Shown piece by piece: positions 23,757-32,233 of a DNA stretch of 64,000 bases (its first letter is position 1; each line of letters opens with the position of its first letter). Both the position numbers and the translations under genes were made by a program. A model generated the notes under the pieces. That model was given only the letters and a program-made list of their open reading frames with translations. It was not told the origin of the DNA and searched no databases. This DNA comes from Larkinella knui (GTDB lineage: Bacteria; Bacteroidota; Bacteroidia; Cytophagales; Spirosomataceae), in the NCBI RefSeq assembly GCF_003858645.1, contig NZ_RQJP01000005.1, positions 620,001 to 684,000 on the forward strand, written 5' to 3'.

Positions 23757-26003
23757 TTAATCAAACCGGGCTACTTTCACGACTCCATCCACTTTTTCGA
23801 GTTTTTTCATCAACTCTTCGAGGTGGCGCGTGTTGTGAACGTATAACTTCAGGGTTCCTTCAAAAATTCCGTCTTTCGAGTCAATCGTAATCGACCGGAT
23901 ATTGATGTGCAATTCGTTGCTGATAATTTTGGTCACATCGTTTACCAGACCCACGCGATCGGTGCCCGTAATCCGCAAACCGGCCAGAAAAGCCAGGTCG
24001 CGCTGTGAAGTCCATTTCGCTTTAATGATCCGGTTGCCGTGGTTCGACATCAACTCGACGGCGTTGGGGCAGGTGGTCCGGTGAATTTTGATGCCTTCAT
24101 TGACCGTCACAAACCCAAAAACGTCGTCGCCCGAAATCGGATTGCAGCACTTCGCCAGCGTGTAATCGATGCGGTCCATGTCTTCACCGATCAGCAGCAT
24201 ATCGGCATCCGCCCGCTCACCGTGGAGCTTTTTCAGCTCTTTTTCAAACTGTTTCCCGTCCTGGAGGGTGTCGGTATTGAGTTTGTTCTGGCGGTTTTCT
24301 TTCGCTTCCTTATCCGACTTGAATTTTTTAAGTTCCTGAACGTCAATGTGTCCCTTGCCAACGCGGTAGAAAAAATCATTGGACGTCTTCGAACCAAAAT
24401 AGGCCCGAAGCTGATTGAGCACTTCGTTCGTCATTTCCAGACGAAGCGTTTTCAACTTTCTCGCAACCGCTTCGCGCCCGTCCGTGATGTGCTGTTTATT
24501 TTCCTCTTTGATGAGGTCTTTGATCTTGGTCTTGGCCTTCGACGTAACCACAAACCGCAACCAGTCTTCATTTGGTTTCTGCTTGTTCGACGTAATAATT
24601 TCAACCTGATCGCCATTGTTCAGCACGTGGCTGAGCGGCACCAGCGTCGTATTGACCTTGGCCGCCATACACCGCGCCCCGATCTGGGTGTGAATGTCGA
24701 AGGCGAAATCCAGCGCCGTGGCACCGCGCTGAAGAACTTTCAGGTCACCTTTGGGCGTAAAAACAAAGACCTCCTCACTGTAGAGATTACTCCGGAAATC
24801 GTCTAAGAACTCGATCGCACCGGTTTTCTCGTTGCTGGCCGATTCGAGCATTTCGCGCACCTGACTGATCCAGGTTTCGATACCGCGCCCGGTTTGGGTG
24901 TCGTTTCCCTTGTATTTCCAGTGAGCCGCGTACCCTTTTTCGGCAATTTCGTTCATGCGGGCTGTCCGGATCTGTACTTCAACCCACTGGCCGGCTTTAC
25001 TCATGACCGTCGTGTGCAGCGACTCGTAGCCGTTGGCGCGGGGGGTGCTGATCCAGTCTTTCAACCGGTCGGGATTGGGCTTGTAATGATCGGTCACGAC
25101 CGAATACGCCTGCCAGCAGCCGGCTTTTTCGCTTTCGGGCGGTACGTTCAGAATAATCCGGATGGCAAACAGATCGAAGATTTCCTCAAACGGTTTTTTC
25201 TGTTTACTGAGCTTGTTATAAATGGAATAAATGGACTTGGGACGCCCTTTTACCACGAAATCATAGCCCATTTCTTTCAGATCTTCCTCAATCGGCTCAA
25301 TAAAGCGGGCGATGAAGCGGTCACGGGCGGTTTTGGTTTCCCGCAGTTTGCGGGCAATGTCTTTATAAGCTTCCGGTTCGGCGTATTTCAGATACAGATC
25401 TTCCAGTTCCGATTTAATCGCGTTCAATCCCAGCCGGTGGGCCAGCGGAGCGTAGATGTAAATCGTTTCGGAGGCAATTTTGAGTTGCTTGTCGCGGGGC
25501 ATCGAATCGAGCGTCCGCATGTTGTGCAGCCGGTCGGCCAGTTTGATCAGAATTACGCGCACATCGTCCGACAACGTCAGCAACATTTTGCGGAAGTTCT
25601 CGGCTTGCTGCGACGTGCCGTACTCAAACTTTCCCGAAATCTTGGTCAAACCGTCGATGATCCGCGCCACCTTCGGGCCGAAAAGCCGGTCGATGTCGGC
25701 AATCGTCATGTCGGTATCTTCGACCACATCGTGCAGCAGGGCCGCCACAATGGAGGTGGTGCCCAGGCCGATTTCTTCAACGGCGATCTGGGCGACCGCC
25801 AGCGGGTGATAAATATACGGTTCGCCCGACCGCCTGCGCATGCTCTGATGAGCTTCCAACGAGGTATTGAACGCCTTTTTGATCAATTTGGCGTCATTAT
25901 CCTTTAACATGGGTTTTGCTTCCCGCAACAACCGGCGGTAGCACTTTAAAATTTCTTTACGCTCCTGCTCAAGGTCAATGACCGGTTCAGCCGTTACTTC
26001 CAT
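23757..26003 (-). CDS. bifunctional (p)ppGpp synthetase/hydrolase (RelA/SpoT, Rel)
   Basis: 748 residues with the complete long-RSH layout: HD hydrolase domain (YIYHPLAVA, LLHDVVEDTDMT near residue 90), synthetase domain (KGRPKSIYSIYNKL, NGYESLHTTV), TGS domain (VFVFTPKGDLKVLQ, near 410), a conserved-cysteine helical region (CCNPISGDDVFGFV) and a C-terminal ACT domain. Both catalytic domains keep their core motifs, so it should make and degrade (p)ppGpp in the stringent response. The start is the ATG giving MEVTAEPVIDLEQERKE. Upstream is the promoter of tRNA-Leu on the other strand. Confidence 0.94.
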   Translation of the reverse strand: MEVTAEPVIDLEQERKEILKCYRRLLREAKPMLKDNDAKLIKKAFNTSLEAHQSMRRRSGEPYIYHPLAVAQIAVEEIGLGTTSIVAALLHDVVEDTDMTIADIDRLFGPKVARIIDGLTKISGKFEYGTSQQAENFRKMLLTLSDDVRVILIKLADRLHNMRTLDSMPRDKQLKIASETIYIYAPLAHRLGLNAIKSELEDLYLKYAEPEAYKDIARKLRETKTARDRFIARFIEPIEEDLKEMGYDFVVKGRPKSIYSIYNKLSKQKKPFEEIFDLFAIRIILNVPPESEKAGCWQAYSVVTDHYKPNPDRLKDWISTPRANGYESLHTTVMSKAGQWVEVQIRTARMNEIAEKGYAAHWKYKGNDTQTGRGIETWISQVREMLESASNEKTGAIEFLDDFRSNLYSEEVFVFTPKGDLKVLQRGATALDFAFDIHTQIGARCMAAKVNTTLVPLSHVLNNGDQVEIITSNKQKPNEDWLRFVVTSKAKTKIKDLIKEENKQHITDGREAVARKLKTLRLEMTNEVLNQLRAYFGSKTSNDFFYRVGKGHIDVQELKKFKSDKEAKENRQNKLNTDTLQDGKQFEKELKKLHGERADADMLLIGEDMDRIDYTLAKCCNPISGDDVFGFVTVNEGIKIHRTTCPNAVELMSNHGNRIIKAKWTSQRDLAFLAGLRITGTDRVGLVNDVTKIISNELHINIRSITIDSKDGIFEGTLKLYVHNTRHLEELMKKLEKVDGVVKVARFD

Positions 26004-26132
26004 AAGGGTGTATTCTTCTTCTTTTATACGCTACTCTATCGCTTTCACCTGCCCGATATACATTAATATTAAAAAACTGACTCAGCAAATCAAAGGAATA
26101 GTTGTAAAAAATAATACTCCTTCGGTTAGAGG

Positions 26133-26163
26133 TTGTACAGTACAGAAATCATTTGTACTTTTG
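26133..26163 (+). promoter_or_regulatory. Bacteroidota-type promoter of tRNA-Leu
   Basis: TTG at 26133-26135, 20 bases, then TACTTTTG at 26156-26163, a full match to the TTG/TAnnTTTG consensus. Transcription should start near 26170, about 100 bases before the tRNA. Confidence 0.7.
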
Positions 26164-26270
26164 CAGGCCAAAAAATAGTTTAGGAGCGGCAACGAAGACC
26201 GATTTGAAGTGCATCCATTCCGGTGAAGCTTTAAAACCGTAACGTTTACCTTCACAAACTAATTTTATTC

Positions 26271-26352
26271 GCGGGCGTGGCGAAATTGGTAGACGTGCCA
26301 GACTTAGGATCTGGTGCCGCAAGGCATGGGGGTTCGAGTCCCTCCGCCCGTA
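26271..26352 (+). tRNA. tRNA-Leu (anticodon UAG)
   Basis: 82 bases. The acceptor arm GCGGGCG pairs with CGCCCGT (first pair G-U), the D loop has AAATTGGTAGA, the anticodon stem CCAGA/TCTGG encloses CTTAGGA (anticodon TAG), a long variable arm TGCCGCAAGGCA marks a class II tRNA, and the T arm has GGTTCGAGTCC. The 3' CCA is not encoded (ACA follows the discriminator). It reads CUN leucine codons. Confidence 0.95.
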
Positions 26353-26360
26353 CAAAATGA

Positions 26361-26440
26361 TGAAAGAGTGAAAGAGTGAAAGAGCGAATCGGATTCGATA
26401 CGGATTACACTCTTCCACTCTTTCGCTCTTTCACTCTTTT
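26361..26440. repeat. octamer-based inverted repeat between tRNA-Leu and tig
   Basis: Three perfect tandem copies of TGAAAGAG (26361-26384) are mirrored by four pyrimidine octamers CTCTTCCA, CTCTTTCG, CTCTTTCA, CTCTTTT (26410-26440). The arms pair almost completely around a 25-base centre. The right arm ends 12 bases before the GTG start of tig. It starts nine bases after the tRNA, so it may also act as tRNA 3' terminator/processing structure. Confidence 0.8.
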
Positions 26441-26452
26441 AATACGTATACT

Positions 26453-27811
26453 GTGGAAATTGCATTAGAGAAATCGACGGAAACCAACGCTTCGCTGAAA
26501 ATAAAGCTGTCCAAAAGCGATTATCAGCCGGAAGTAGACAAGAAATTGAAAGATTATGGCCGTCGCGCCAGCATCAAGGGATTCCGTCCCGGCAAAGTGC
26601 CTACGTCGTTGATTCAGAAGATGTACGGTAAAAGTGTACTGGTTGAGGAAATCAACGAATTGTTGAAAAATACGGTCAGCAATTACATCCGCGATAATAA
26701 ATTACAAGTGGTTGGTGACCCGTTACCCGACCGCGAACAAGCCGACGCCATCGACTGGGACGGCCAGAATGAGTTTGAATTCAATTACCACCTCGGTTTA
26801 GCGTCTGATTTTGAAGTTGACTTTGATGCTTTACCGCCCGTGCCGTCTTATGTGATTGAAGCGGGTGAAACGGAATTGAATTCGACTATCGAGGAATTGA
26901 AAACCCGGTTCAGTGGCCAGACGCACGTTGACGAATCGGCGGAAGGCGATATGATTTATGGGGAATTGAAACAGGAGGGAAAAGAAGACGGCGAAGCGTT
27001 TGCTACGAAAACCGCCTTCCCGAGCAAGCAGATTGCGGCCGAAGAATTGCCGAAATTTGTTGGCCTCAAAAAAGGCGATACGGTGACCTTCGATATTCAG
27101 AAAACCTTTGTCGACGAAAAAGCCCGCGCGCTGGCCACCGGTTTGAAGCGTGAAGAAGCCGCCGAACTGGAAGGCGAATTTACGTTTACCGTCGAGGATA
27201 TTACCCGGAACGAACCGGCCGAAATCGGTCAGGAATTTTTCGATAAAGTGCTGGGTAAAGATGTCGTTGAAACCGAAGAGCAGTTTCGGGAGAAAGTACT
27301 GGAAGTAATCAAAGGGAACTACGCACGGGAGTCGGCTACACTGGAACGGCTTGATATTGAGCAGGCTTTGCTGGATAACATCACCATCGGGTTGCCGGAC
27401 GATTTTCTGAAGCAATGGTTGTTGACGAGCAACGAAGGCAATGTGACCGAAACCGAGGTTAACGAGCAATACGATGCGTTCGCCCGTTCGGTGAAACTGC
27501 AGCTGATCAAAAACAAGATTGCCAGCGAGAACGAAATCAACGTAGCTTATGAGGACGTGCTGAACGTGACGCGCGGTATGGTTCGCGAGCAGTTTGGTTT
27601 CTACGGGGATGACGAACAGATGAATCAAAGCATCGACAAAATCGCCCAGCAATACCTGATGGACGAGAAAGGCGAAAACTACATGAAAATGTATAACCGC
27701 ATTTCCGATGATAAAGTGATCGAATTGATCAAAAGCAAATTGACACTGGAGCCCAGAACGGTTTCCGTGGAAGAATTTAAAGAATTGGTAAGTACCCGCC
27801 AACCGGCGTAA
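26453..27811 (+). CDS. tig: trigger factor, ribosome-associated chaperone and prolyl isomerase
   Basis: 452 residues from GTG at 26453. The ribosome-binding signature GFRPGKVP lies near residues 43-50 in the N-terminal domain; a divergent FKBP-type middle domain and a long helical C-terminal domain follow. It binds nascent chains at the exit tunnel. The non-ATG start is supported by the conserved beginning (VEIALEKSTETNASLKIKL) and the lack of any nearby ATG. It belongs to the tig-clpP-clpX neighbourhood common to bacteria, here interrupted by an opposing regulator gene. Confidence 0.93.
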   Translation: MEIALEKSTETNASLKIKLSKSDYQPEVDKKLKDYGRRASIKGFRPGKVPTSLIQKMYGKSVLVEEINELLKNTVSNYIRDNKLQVVGDPLPDREQADAIDWDGQNEFEFNYHLGLASDFEVDFDALPPVPSYVIEAGETELNSTIEELKTRFSGQTHVDESAEGDMIYGELKQEGKEDGEAFATKTAFPSKQIAAEELPKFVGLKKGDTVTFDIQKTFVDEKARALATGLKREEAAELEGEFTFTVEDITRNEPAEIGQEFFDKVLGKDVVETEEQFREKVLEVIKGNYARESATLERLDIEQALLDNITIGLPDDFLKQWLLTSNEGNVTETEVNEQYDAFARSVKLQLIKNKIASENEINVAYEDVLNVTRGMVREQFGFYGDDEQMNQSIDKIAQQYLMDEKGENYMKMYNRISDDKVIELIKSKLTLEPRTVSVEEFKELVSTRQPA

Positions 27812-27838
27812 CCAGCCCGTCGGCGGTGTTGAGTATCA

Positions 27839-27889
27839 AATCGGGTTTTAATTTCTACCCTATCAACGGTGGGAATTAAAACCCGATGC
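27839..27889. terminator. bidirectional hairpin between tig and the XRE gene
   Basis: ATCGGGTTTTAATT (27839-27852 region) pairs with AATTAAAACCCGAT (27874-27887 region), 14 bases perfect, with a partly paired inner part. The XRE stop codon (27876-27878 on the minus strand) lies inside the right arm, so the hairpin overlaps the last codons of that gene. A/T-rich stem ends serve as the T-run in both directions. Confidence 0.65.
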
Positions 27890-28274
27890 GGTTTCGGTTG
27901 GTCGGTGGAACCAGCTGGCGGACAACTTCCACCAGCGCCATGTCTTCGGCTTTTCGCTTCCAGTAGGCCACTTCCATTCTGAGTTTTTCGATCTCCAGGT
28001 CTTTGCGTTCCCGCTCGGATTTTAGCGTTTCCACCTGATGGACCACTTCCGCCGGATACAGTTCCTGCTGGAGCGGGAGTTCTCCCGAGAGCAACTGGGC
28101 TGCGGTGGTGCCGAGTGCCGTGGCAATTTGCTGCAAACGCGAGATCGTTAAATCAGTTTTTCCGCGTTCGATGTCACCGAAAGCGGTGGTAGAAAGGCCC
28201 AGCATATCGGCCATATTTTCCTGCGAATAGCCTTTCTGTTGGCGCAGTAAACGGATTTGGGAACTTATGGTCAT
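27876..28274 (-). CDS. XRE-family helix-turn-helix regulator with coiled coil
   Basis: 132 residues. Residues about 5-60 form an HTH_3 domain (IRLLRQQKGYSQENMADMLG, then TAFGDIERGKTDLTISRLQQIA). Residues about 75-115 are a heptad-like charged helix (VHQVETLKSERERKDLEIEKL), probably for dimerisation. Divergent from clpP with a 229-base gap holding a dyad that could be its operator. Targets are unknown; the position suggests autoregulation or control of clpP. Confidence 0.85.
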   Translation of the reverse strand: MTISSQIRLLRQQKGYSQENMADMLGLSTTAFGDIERGKTDLTISRLQQIATALGTTAAQLLSGELPLQQELYPAEVVHQVETLKSERERKDLEIEKLRMEVAYWKRKAEDMALVEVVRQLVPPTNRNRIGF

Positions 28275-28306
28275 GACGTCTCAAGAAATTCTGATAATAT
28301 AATAAG

Positions 28307-28334
28307 TCAAACCGACTATCAAAATCGGGTTTGA
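28307..28334. promoter_or_regulatory. dyad in the XRE-clpP divergent region (possible operator)
   Basis: TCAAACCGA (28307-28315) and TCGGGTTTGA (28325-28334) are inverted copies with one bulged base around nine A/T-rich bases. It lies about 33 bases upstream of the XRE start. A further perfect 12-bp palindrome AAAACCGGTTTT is at 28381-28392. Operator function is inference. Confidence 0.4.
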
Positions 28335-28460
28335 TTGTCCATTTTTGTATCGTAACAAAGACGAAGGGGAAGTTGGTTTCAAAACCGGTTTTCAGTCTCA
28401 GGTCCCGATCGTCTTTGAAAAAAAGAGTGAAGGCTGACAACCGGATACTAGAGAGTCCGT

Positions 28461-28468
28461 TAAGTTTG
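28461..28468 (+). promoter_or_regulatory. possible -7 box of clpP
   Basis: TAAGTTTG matches TAnnTTTG and lies 35 bases before the clpP start. No TTG at the expected upstream distance, so weak. Confidence 0.35.
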
Positions 28469-28503
28469 TATTTTCGTTGCGCTAAACAGAAAGAATAATC
28501 AGT

Positions 28504-29178
28504 ATGAATCAAGGAAATGAATTCCGCAAATTTGCCGTTCACCACATGGGTCTGAACGGGTTGACGGTCGATGGTTACATGAACCATACCGTTGAAAACA
28601 TGACCCGCTCCGTCATTGAAGAACGGCCGATGAACTTCCGTGAAGTCGACGTTTTCTCCCGGCTGATGGCCGACCGGATTATATTCATGGGCATGGGTGT
28701 TGATGATAATATCGCCAACATCATTGTGGCTCAATTGCTTTTCCTGGAATCCGCCGATCCGAAGAAGGATATCCTGATGTACATCAATAGCCCGGGCGGT
28801 TCGGTCTATGCCGGTTTGGGAATTTATGACACCATGCAGTATGTACGGCCCGACGTGGCAACGGTTTGTACGAGCCTGGCGGCATCGATGGGTGCGGTAT
28901 TGCTTTGCGGTGGCGCTGCCGGAAAACGCTCGGCGCTGCCACATGCCCGGGTGATGATTCACCAGCCATCGGGTGGAGCCCAGGGCCAATCGGTCGACAT
29001 CGAAATTACCGCCCGCGAAATTGTGAAACTTCGCGATGAATTGTACGAAATCATCGCCCTGCATTCCGGAAAAACGAAAGAAGAAATCGAAAAAGATTCC
29101 GATCGTGATAAGTGGTTCCGGGCTGAAGAAGCGAAAGAATACGGCCTGATCGACGAGGTATTGCGTCGGGAAAAATAA
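28504..29178 (+). CDS. clpP: ATP-dependent Clp protease proteolytic subunit
   Basis: 224 residues. Catalytic serine S128 (SLAASMG) and histidine H153 (MIHQPSGG) are in place, and the aspartate lies in the EKDSDRD region near 200. [20 protein letters not shown] is the usual oligomerisation/handle lead. The N-terminal extension of about 30 residues is typical of a propeptide. It forms the two-ring peptidase chamber fed by ClpX, encoded 845 bases downstream after a haem-binding gene. A terminator follows. Confidence 0.96.
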   Translation: MNQGNEFRKFAVHHMGLNGLTVDGYMNHTVENMTRSVIEERPMNFREVDVFSRLMADRIIFMGMGVDDNIANIIVAQLLFLESADPKKDILMYINSPGGSVYAGLGIYDTMQYVRPDVATVCTSLAASMGAVLLCGGAAGKRSALPHARVMIHQPSGGAQGQSVDIEITAREIVKLRDELYEIIALHSGKTKEEIEKDSDRDKWFRAEEAKEYGLIDEVLRREK

Positions 29179-29202
29179 AATCAGCGGAATTTCCTCCTGC
29201 AG

Positions 29203-29235
29203 ACGGGAACGGTCATCGACGGTTCCCGTTTTTTT
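29203..29235 (+). terminator. terminator of clpP
   Basis: ACGGGAAC (29203-29210) pairs with GTTCCCGT (29222-29229) and is followed by seven T residues to 29235. Confidence 0.85.
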
Positions 29236-29283
29236 GTAATCGGAAAGTCAGTATTTTTAGCATCGCAGTTAACTAATCCTCTT

Positions 29284-29748
29284 ATGAAGAAAAAAGTACT
29301 CATCGGCATTCTCGTCATCCTGGTTGGGATTCAATTCATTCGGCCTGACAAAAATGACGGCCCTGCGGATACCCCTCAGGACATTACCCATTTTGTGCAA
29401 GTGCCTGATTCCGTGACGACAACCCTAAAGCTGGCGTGCTACAACTGCCATTCCAACCATACGGATTATCCCTGGTATGCCAACATCAGCCCGGTGAGTC
29501 TGTGGCTGGCTCATCACATTGACGAGGGAAAAGACGAACTTAATTTTTCCAATTTTGCCCAGTACGACAAAAAACGGATGGATCATAAACTGGAAGAAGT
29601 AGCCGAAGAAGTGGAGGAAAGCCATATGCCTTTACCCGCGTATACCCTAGTGCACCAGGATGCCAAACTGAGCGAAGCGCAGAAGCAGCAGTTGATCGAA
29701 TGGGTTAAAACGGAGCGGGCCAAACTGGGCGTTATACCCGAAAAATAA
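29284..29748 (+). CDS. haem-binding domain protein (single CxxCH)
   Basis: 154 residues: one N-terminal membrane helix or signal anchor (about 4-19, VLIGILVILVGIQFI), then a domain with a single C-Y-N-C-H covalent-haem motif (near residue 55) followed by SNHTDYPWYANISPVS and a W-x-x-H-H-I-D-E-G helix. This matches the Haem_bd family, cytochrome-like periplasmic proteins common in Bacteroidota. Function unsettled; probably electron transfer or haem sensing at the periplasmic face. It has its own position between the clpP terminator and clpX. Highly charged C-terminal half. Confidence 0.8.
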   Translation: MKKKVLIGILVILVGIQFIRPDKNDGPADTPQDITHFVQVPDSVTTTLKLACYNCHSNHTDYPWYANISPVSLWLAHHIDEGKDELNFSNFAQYDKKRMDHKLEEVAEEVEESHMPLPAYTLVHQDAKLSEAQKQQLIEWVKTERAKLGVIPEK

Positions 29749-30023
29749 AAAGTTTACGGAAAACCGGTGAAACCGGAGATGGAACCTTTCGCTTTCTGAT
29801 GCGCTGCGATCGATGCTTACTGATTTGTAAGCATCCTAAAATACCGCGTTGGCTCCGAAGGCCGCCAATCCGTAAAAGCACGCAACCGATTTTTATAGTA
29901 TATTTGTTCTGGTACGACTTTGTTCCTCAAACCGGTCCTGCTTTTTATCCATTGAACCGGAACCCGGTTGCTCAAACACAACGTTAAGCAAAACGCGATC
30001 TAAATCGTTTACAAATATTTTTT

Positions 30024-31259
30024 ATGCCACAAGTGAGCTGTTCGTTCTGCGGACGACGGAAAAACGAGGTGACCCTCCTGCTGTCGGGTATTGATGCCCA
30101 TATTTGTAATTTCTGCATCGAGCAAGGCCATCAGGTGGTGCTGGAAGAGACCAAGCCCAAACGGTCGAATCCGGAAGACCGCCCGAACTTCAACCTCGTC
30201 AAACCGATGGAGATGAAGAGCTACCTCGACCAATACATTATTGGCCAGGACGAGGCTAAAAAAGTGATGACTGTTGCCGTTTATAACCACTATAAACGAT
30301 TGATGCAGCCGCCTTCAACCGATGAAATCCAGATTGAAAAATCGAATATTGTGATGGTTGGTGATACCGGAACCGGCAAAACATATCTGGCCCGTACCAT
30401 CGCTAAAATTTTGCAAGTTCCTTTCTGTATTGCCGACGCAACCGTAATTACCGAAGCGGGCTACGTGGGTGAAGATGTAGAAACCATCCTGACGCGTTTG
30501 TTGCAAGCCGCCGACTACAATGTCGAAAACGCCGAGCGCGGTATTGTCTACATCGATGAGATCGACAAAATTGCCCGCAAGTCGGACAATCCATCCATTA
30601 CCCGTGACGTGAGTGGCGAGGGCGTGCAGCAGGCCATGCTGAAATTGCTCGAAGGCTCGATTGTCAATGTGCCGCCCCAGGGCGGACGTAAACATCCCGA
30701 CCAGCGGATGATTGCGCTCAATACTGAAAATATCCTGTTCATTTGCGGGGGCGCTTTTGACGGCATCGACCGGCACATCGGAAAACGCGTCAACGCCCGG
30801 CCGATCGGCTTTTCGGGGGGGCGTCGGTTGAACGATTCGCTCGAGCGGGCGCATTTGATGCGCCATGTTTCGGCGCAGGACCTGAAATCATTCGGTTTGA
30901 TTCCCGAGCTGATTGGTCGTCTACCGGTATTGACGTATCTCGAACCACTGAGTTCCGAAGCGTTACGCCGAATTTTGACCGAACCGAAAAACGCCATTAC
31001 GAAACAGTATGCCAAATTGTTTCAGATGGAAGACATTCAGTTGTACTGGGATGATCTGGCGCTCGACTACGTGGTCGATCAGGCGATGGTCTACAACCTG
31101 GGTGCCCGGGGGCTTCGTTCCATCTGCGAGTCGATCATTACCGATGCCATGTATGAACTCCCGTCAACCAAGGAAGTCAAGGAATTAACCATTACCATCG
31201 ACTACGCCCGGGAGAAATTTGGCAAGTCGTCGCTGCACGTATTGAGGTCAGCGGCATGA
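30024..31259 (+). CDS. clpX: ATP-dependent Clp protease ATP-binding subunit ClpX
   Basis: 411 residues. N-terminal C4 zinc finger (CSFCG...CNFC), Walker A GDTGTGKT (aspartate where many ClpX have proline), pore loop GYVG, Walker [10 protein letters not shown], the ClpP-docking IGF tripeptide (RPIGFSGG) and the C-terminal LGARGLRS sensor region. Unfolds substrates and feeds ClpP. Separated from clpP by the haem-binding gene. A strong terminator starts two bases after the stop. Confidence 0.96.
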   Translation: MPQVSCSFCGRRKNEVTLLLSGIDAHICNFCIEQGHQVVLEETKPKRSNPEDRPNFNLVKPMEMKSYLDQYIIGQDEAKKVMTVAVYNHYKRLMQPPSTDEIQIEKSNIVMVGDTGTGKTYLARTIAKILQVPFCIADATVITEAGYVGEDVETILTRLLQAADYNVENAERGIVYIDEIDKIARKSDNPSITRDVSGEGVQQAMLKLLEGSIVNVPPQGGRKHPDQRMIALNTENILFICGGAFDGIDRHIGKRVNARPIGFSGGRRLNDSLERAHLMRHVSAQDLKSFGLIPELIGRLPVLTYLEPLSSEALRRILTEPKNAITKQYAKLFQMEDIQLYWDDLALDYVVDQAMVYNLGARGLRSICESIITDAMYELPSTKEVKELTITIDYAREKFGKSSLHVLRSAA

Positions 31260-31260
31260 C

Positions 31261-31313
31261 CTGACGAATCGGGATCAGACGCGTTGCTGATCCCGATTCG
31301 TCAGATTTTTTTT
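31261..31313 (+). terminator. terminator of clpX
   Basis: Perfect 18-base arms (31261-31278 and 31287-31304, CTGACGAATCGGGATCAG and its complement) close on an eight-base loop and are followed by eight T residues at 31306-31313. One of the clearest terminators in the window. Confidence 0.95.
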
Positions 31314-31395
31314 GGGAAACAGAACAAATACGCCTTTGAGCAGTTTTGGATACGAAGCAACCTTCATGCTTCTTCAAAACACCAATAGCATTCGT

Positions 31396-32010
31396 ATGAA
31401 AACTTCTTCCCAAAACGTGTTTTACGCGTTGATCGCCACAGTTTTATTCAGCGCCTGTAGCCGCCCTTATGCCACGTATCAGAAAATGCCCGTTGAGCAT
31501 TTTTCGAGCCAAAAAGTAAAAACCGCCCCGGTTGAAGCGCCCACGGTGGTCAGCACTCAGGATGTGGCCGTCACTACTCCTCAGCCACAACCCCTGGCAG
31601 CCGCTCCGCAACTTGCGGACATTGACAAGGTTCAGCAGGCTGTTGATCAGGCCGTTGCCAGTAGTACTAATAAGGTGGCTGCCAATAAGTTGCAACGCCG
31701 GATGGCCCACGTACGGTCGTTGCTGAGTTCGGAAGCGAGCCAGTCTACTACTGCATCGGAGAAGGCGAAAGTTGCCAAAAAGCCTAATCTGGCCGAGCGG
31801 CTGATGCTGAAAAATGTCGACAAGAAGATTAAAAGAGCCCTGGCACCCAACCATCCCAACGCTCCCAAAGCCGTTAATGTGTTTGTGACGGTGGGTGCGA
31901 TTGTGGCCCTGGTCGGTTTAATCATAGCCCTGGCCACTACCTCCAATGCCATTGGGTTTACGCTCCTGGTAGTCGGTCTTGTTCTGCTGCTGGTCGGCTT
32001 GATTGTATAA
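31396..32010 (+). CDS. tandem paralogous lipoprotein 1 with C-terminal membrane hairpin
   Basis: 204 residues from ATG at 31396; in-frame starts further up (31312) fall inside the clpX terminator and are rejected. Lipobox LFSAC is followed by SRPYATYQKMPVEHF, shared almost exactly with the next gene. The middle (about 40-130) is low-complexity Ala/Gln/Ser/Val with many Lys. The segment NLAERLMLKNVDKKIKRALAP then leads into two hydrophobic stretches (about 160-180 and 186-203) rich in Val, Gly and Leu. A lipid anchor plus C-terminal membrane hairpin is an odd topology. No known function; related proteins seem frequent in Spirosoma-like genomes. Confidence 0.8.
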   Translation: MKTSSQNVFYALIATVLFSACSRPYATYQKMPVEHFSSQKVKTAPVEAPTVVSTQDVAVTTPQPQPLAAAPQLADIDKVQQAVDQAVASSTNKVAANKLQRRMAHVRSLLSSEASQSTTASEKAKVAKKPNLAERLMLKNVDKKIKRALAPNHPNAPKAVNVFVTVGAIVALVGLIIALATTSNAIGFTLLVVGLVLLLVGLIV

Positions 32011-32026
32011 CGGTAATCGTTTTGTG

Positions 32027-32058
32027 AAAAGGCCCGGTTTTCAAAAACCGGGCCTTTT
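32027..32058 (+). terminator. terminator between the two lipoprotein paralogues
   Basis: AAAAGGCCCGGTTTT (32027-32041) pairs with AAAACCGGGCCTTTT (32044-32058) over 15 bases with a two-base apex, ending in TTTT. Works in both directions. Confidence 0.85.
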
Positions 32059-32233
32059 AGTTATTCTGGCGTAAAATGACGCTTTTTTTGTGCGCTGGAT
32101 AAAAAAGTCGATTCCCTATCGACTTTTTTACAAAAAACAGGTTCAACTTTTGCAAGGCTGATAATCATTCTGCTTTTTTGCCCATTAGTTACAACGAATA
32201 CACAGTATTAATCTAATCTCCATTTCAAATTAC

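Noticed and set aside
24894-25907. Long plus-strand open frame (337 codons) opposite relA
   Set aside because: It lies wholly antisense to a gene with complete RSH motifs and has no recognisable protein features; it follows from codon bias of the real gene.
26361-26440. Possible CRISPR-like array
   Set aside because: The repeated unit is eight bases without spacers and the second half is inverted; no cas genes in the window.
26831-27802. Long minus-strand open frame (323 codons) opposite tig
   Set aside because: Antisense to trigger factor; Phe/His/Gln-rich composition typical of a shadow frame.
28174-29064. Minus-strand open frame of 296 codons covering clpP and part of the XRE gene
   Set aside because: It is antisense to clpP, whose catalytic residues are intact, and overlaps the XRE gene in another frame. 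No domain visible.
29749-30023. Short frame (about 62 codons) and a TATATTTG box at 29899 before clpX
   Set aside because: The frame has no protein-like features. The box lacks an upstream TTG and lies about 118 bases from the start, so it was not listed as a promoter.
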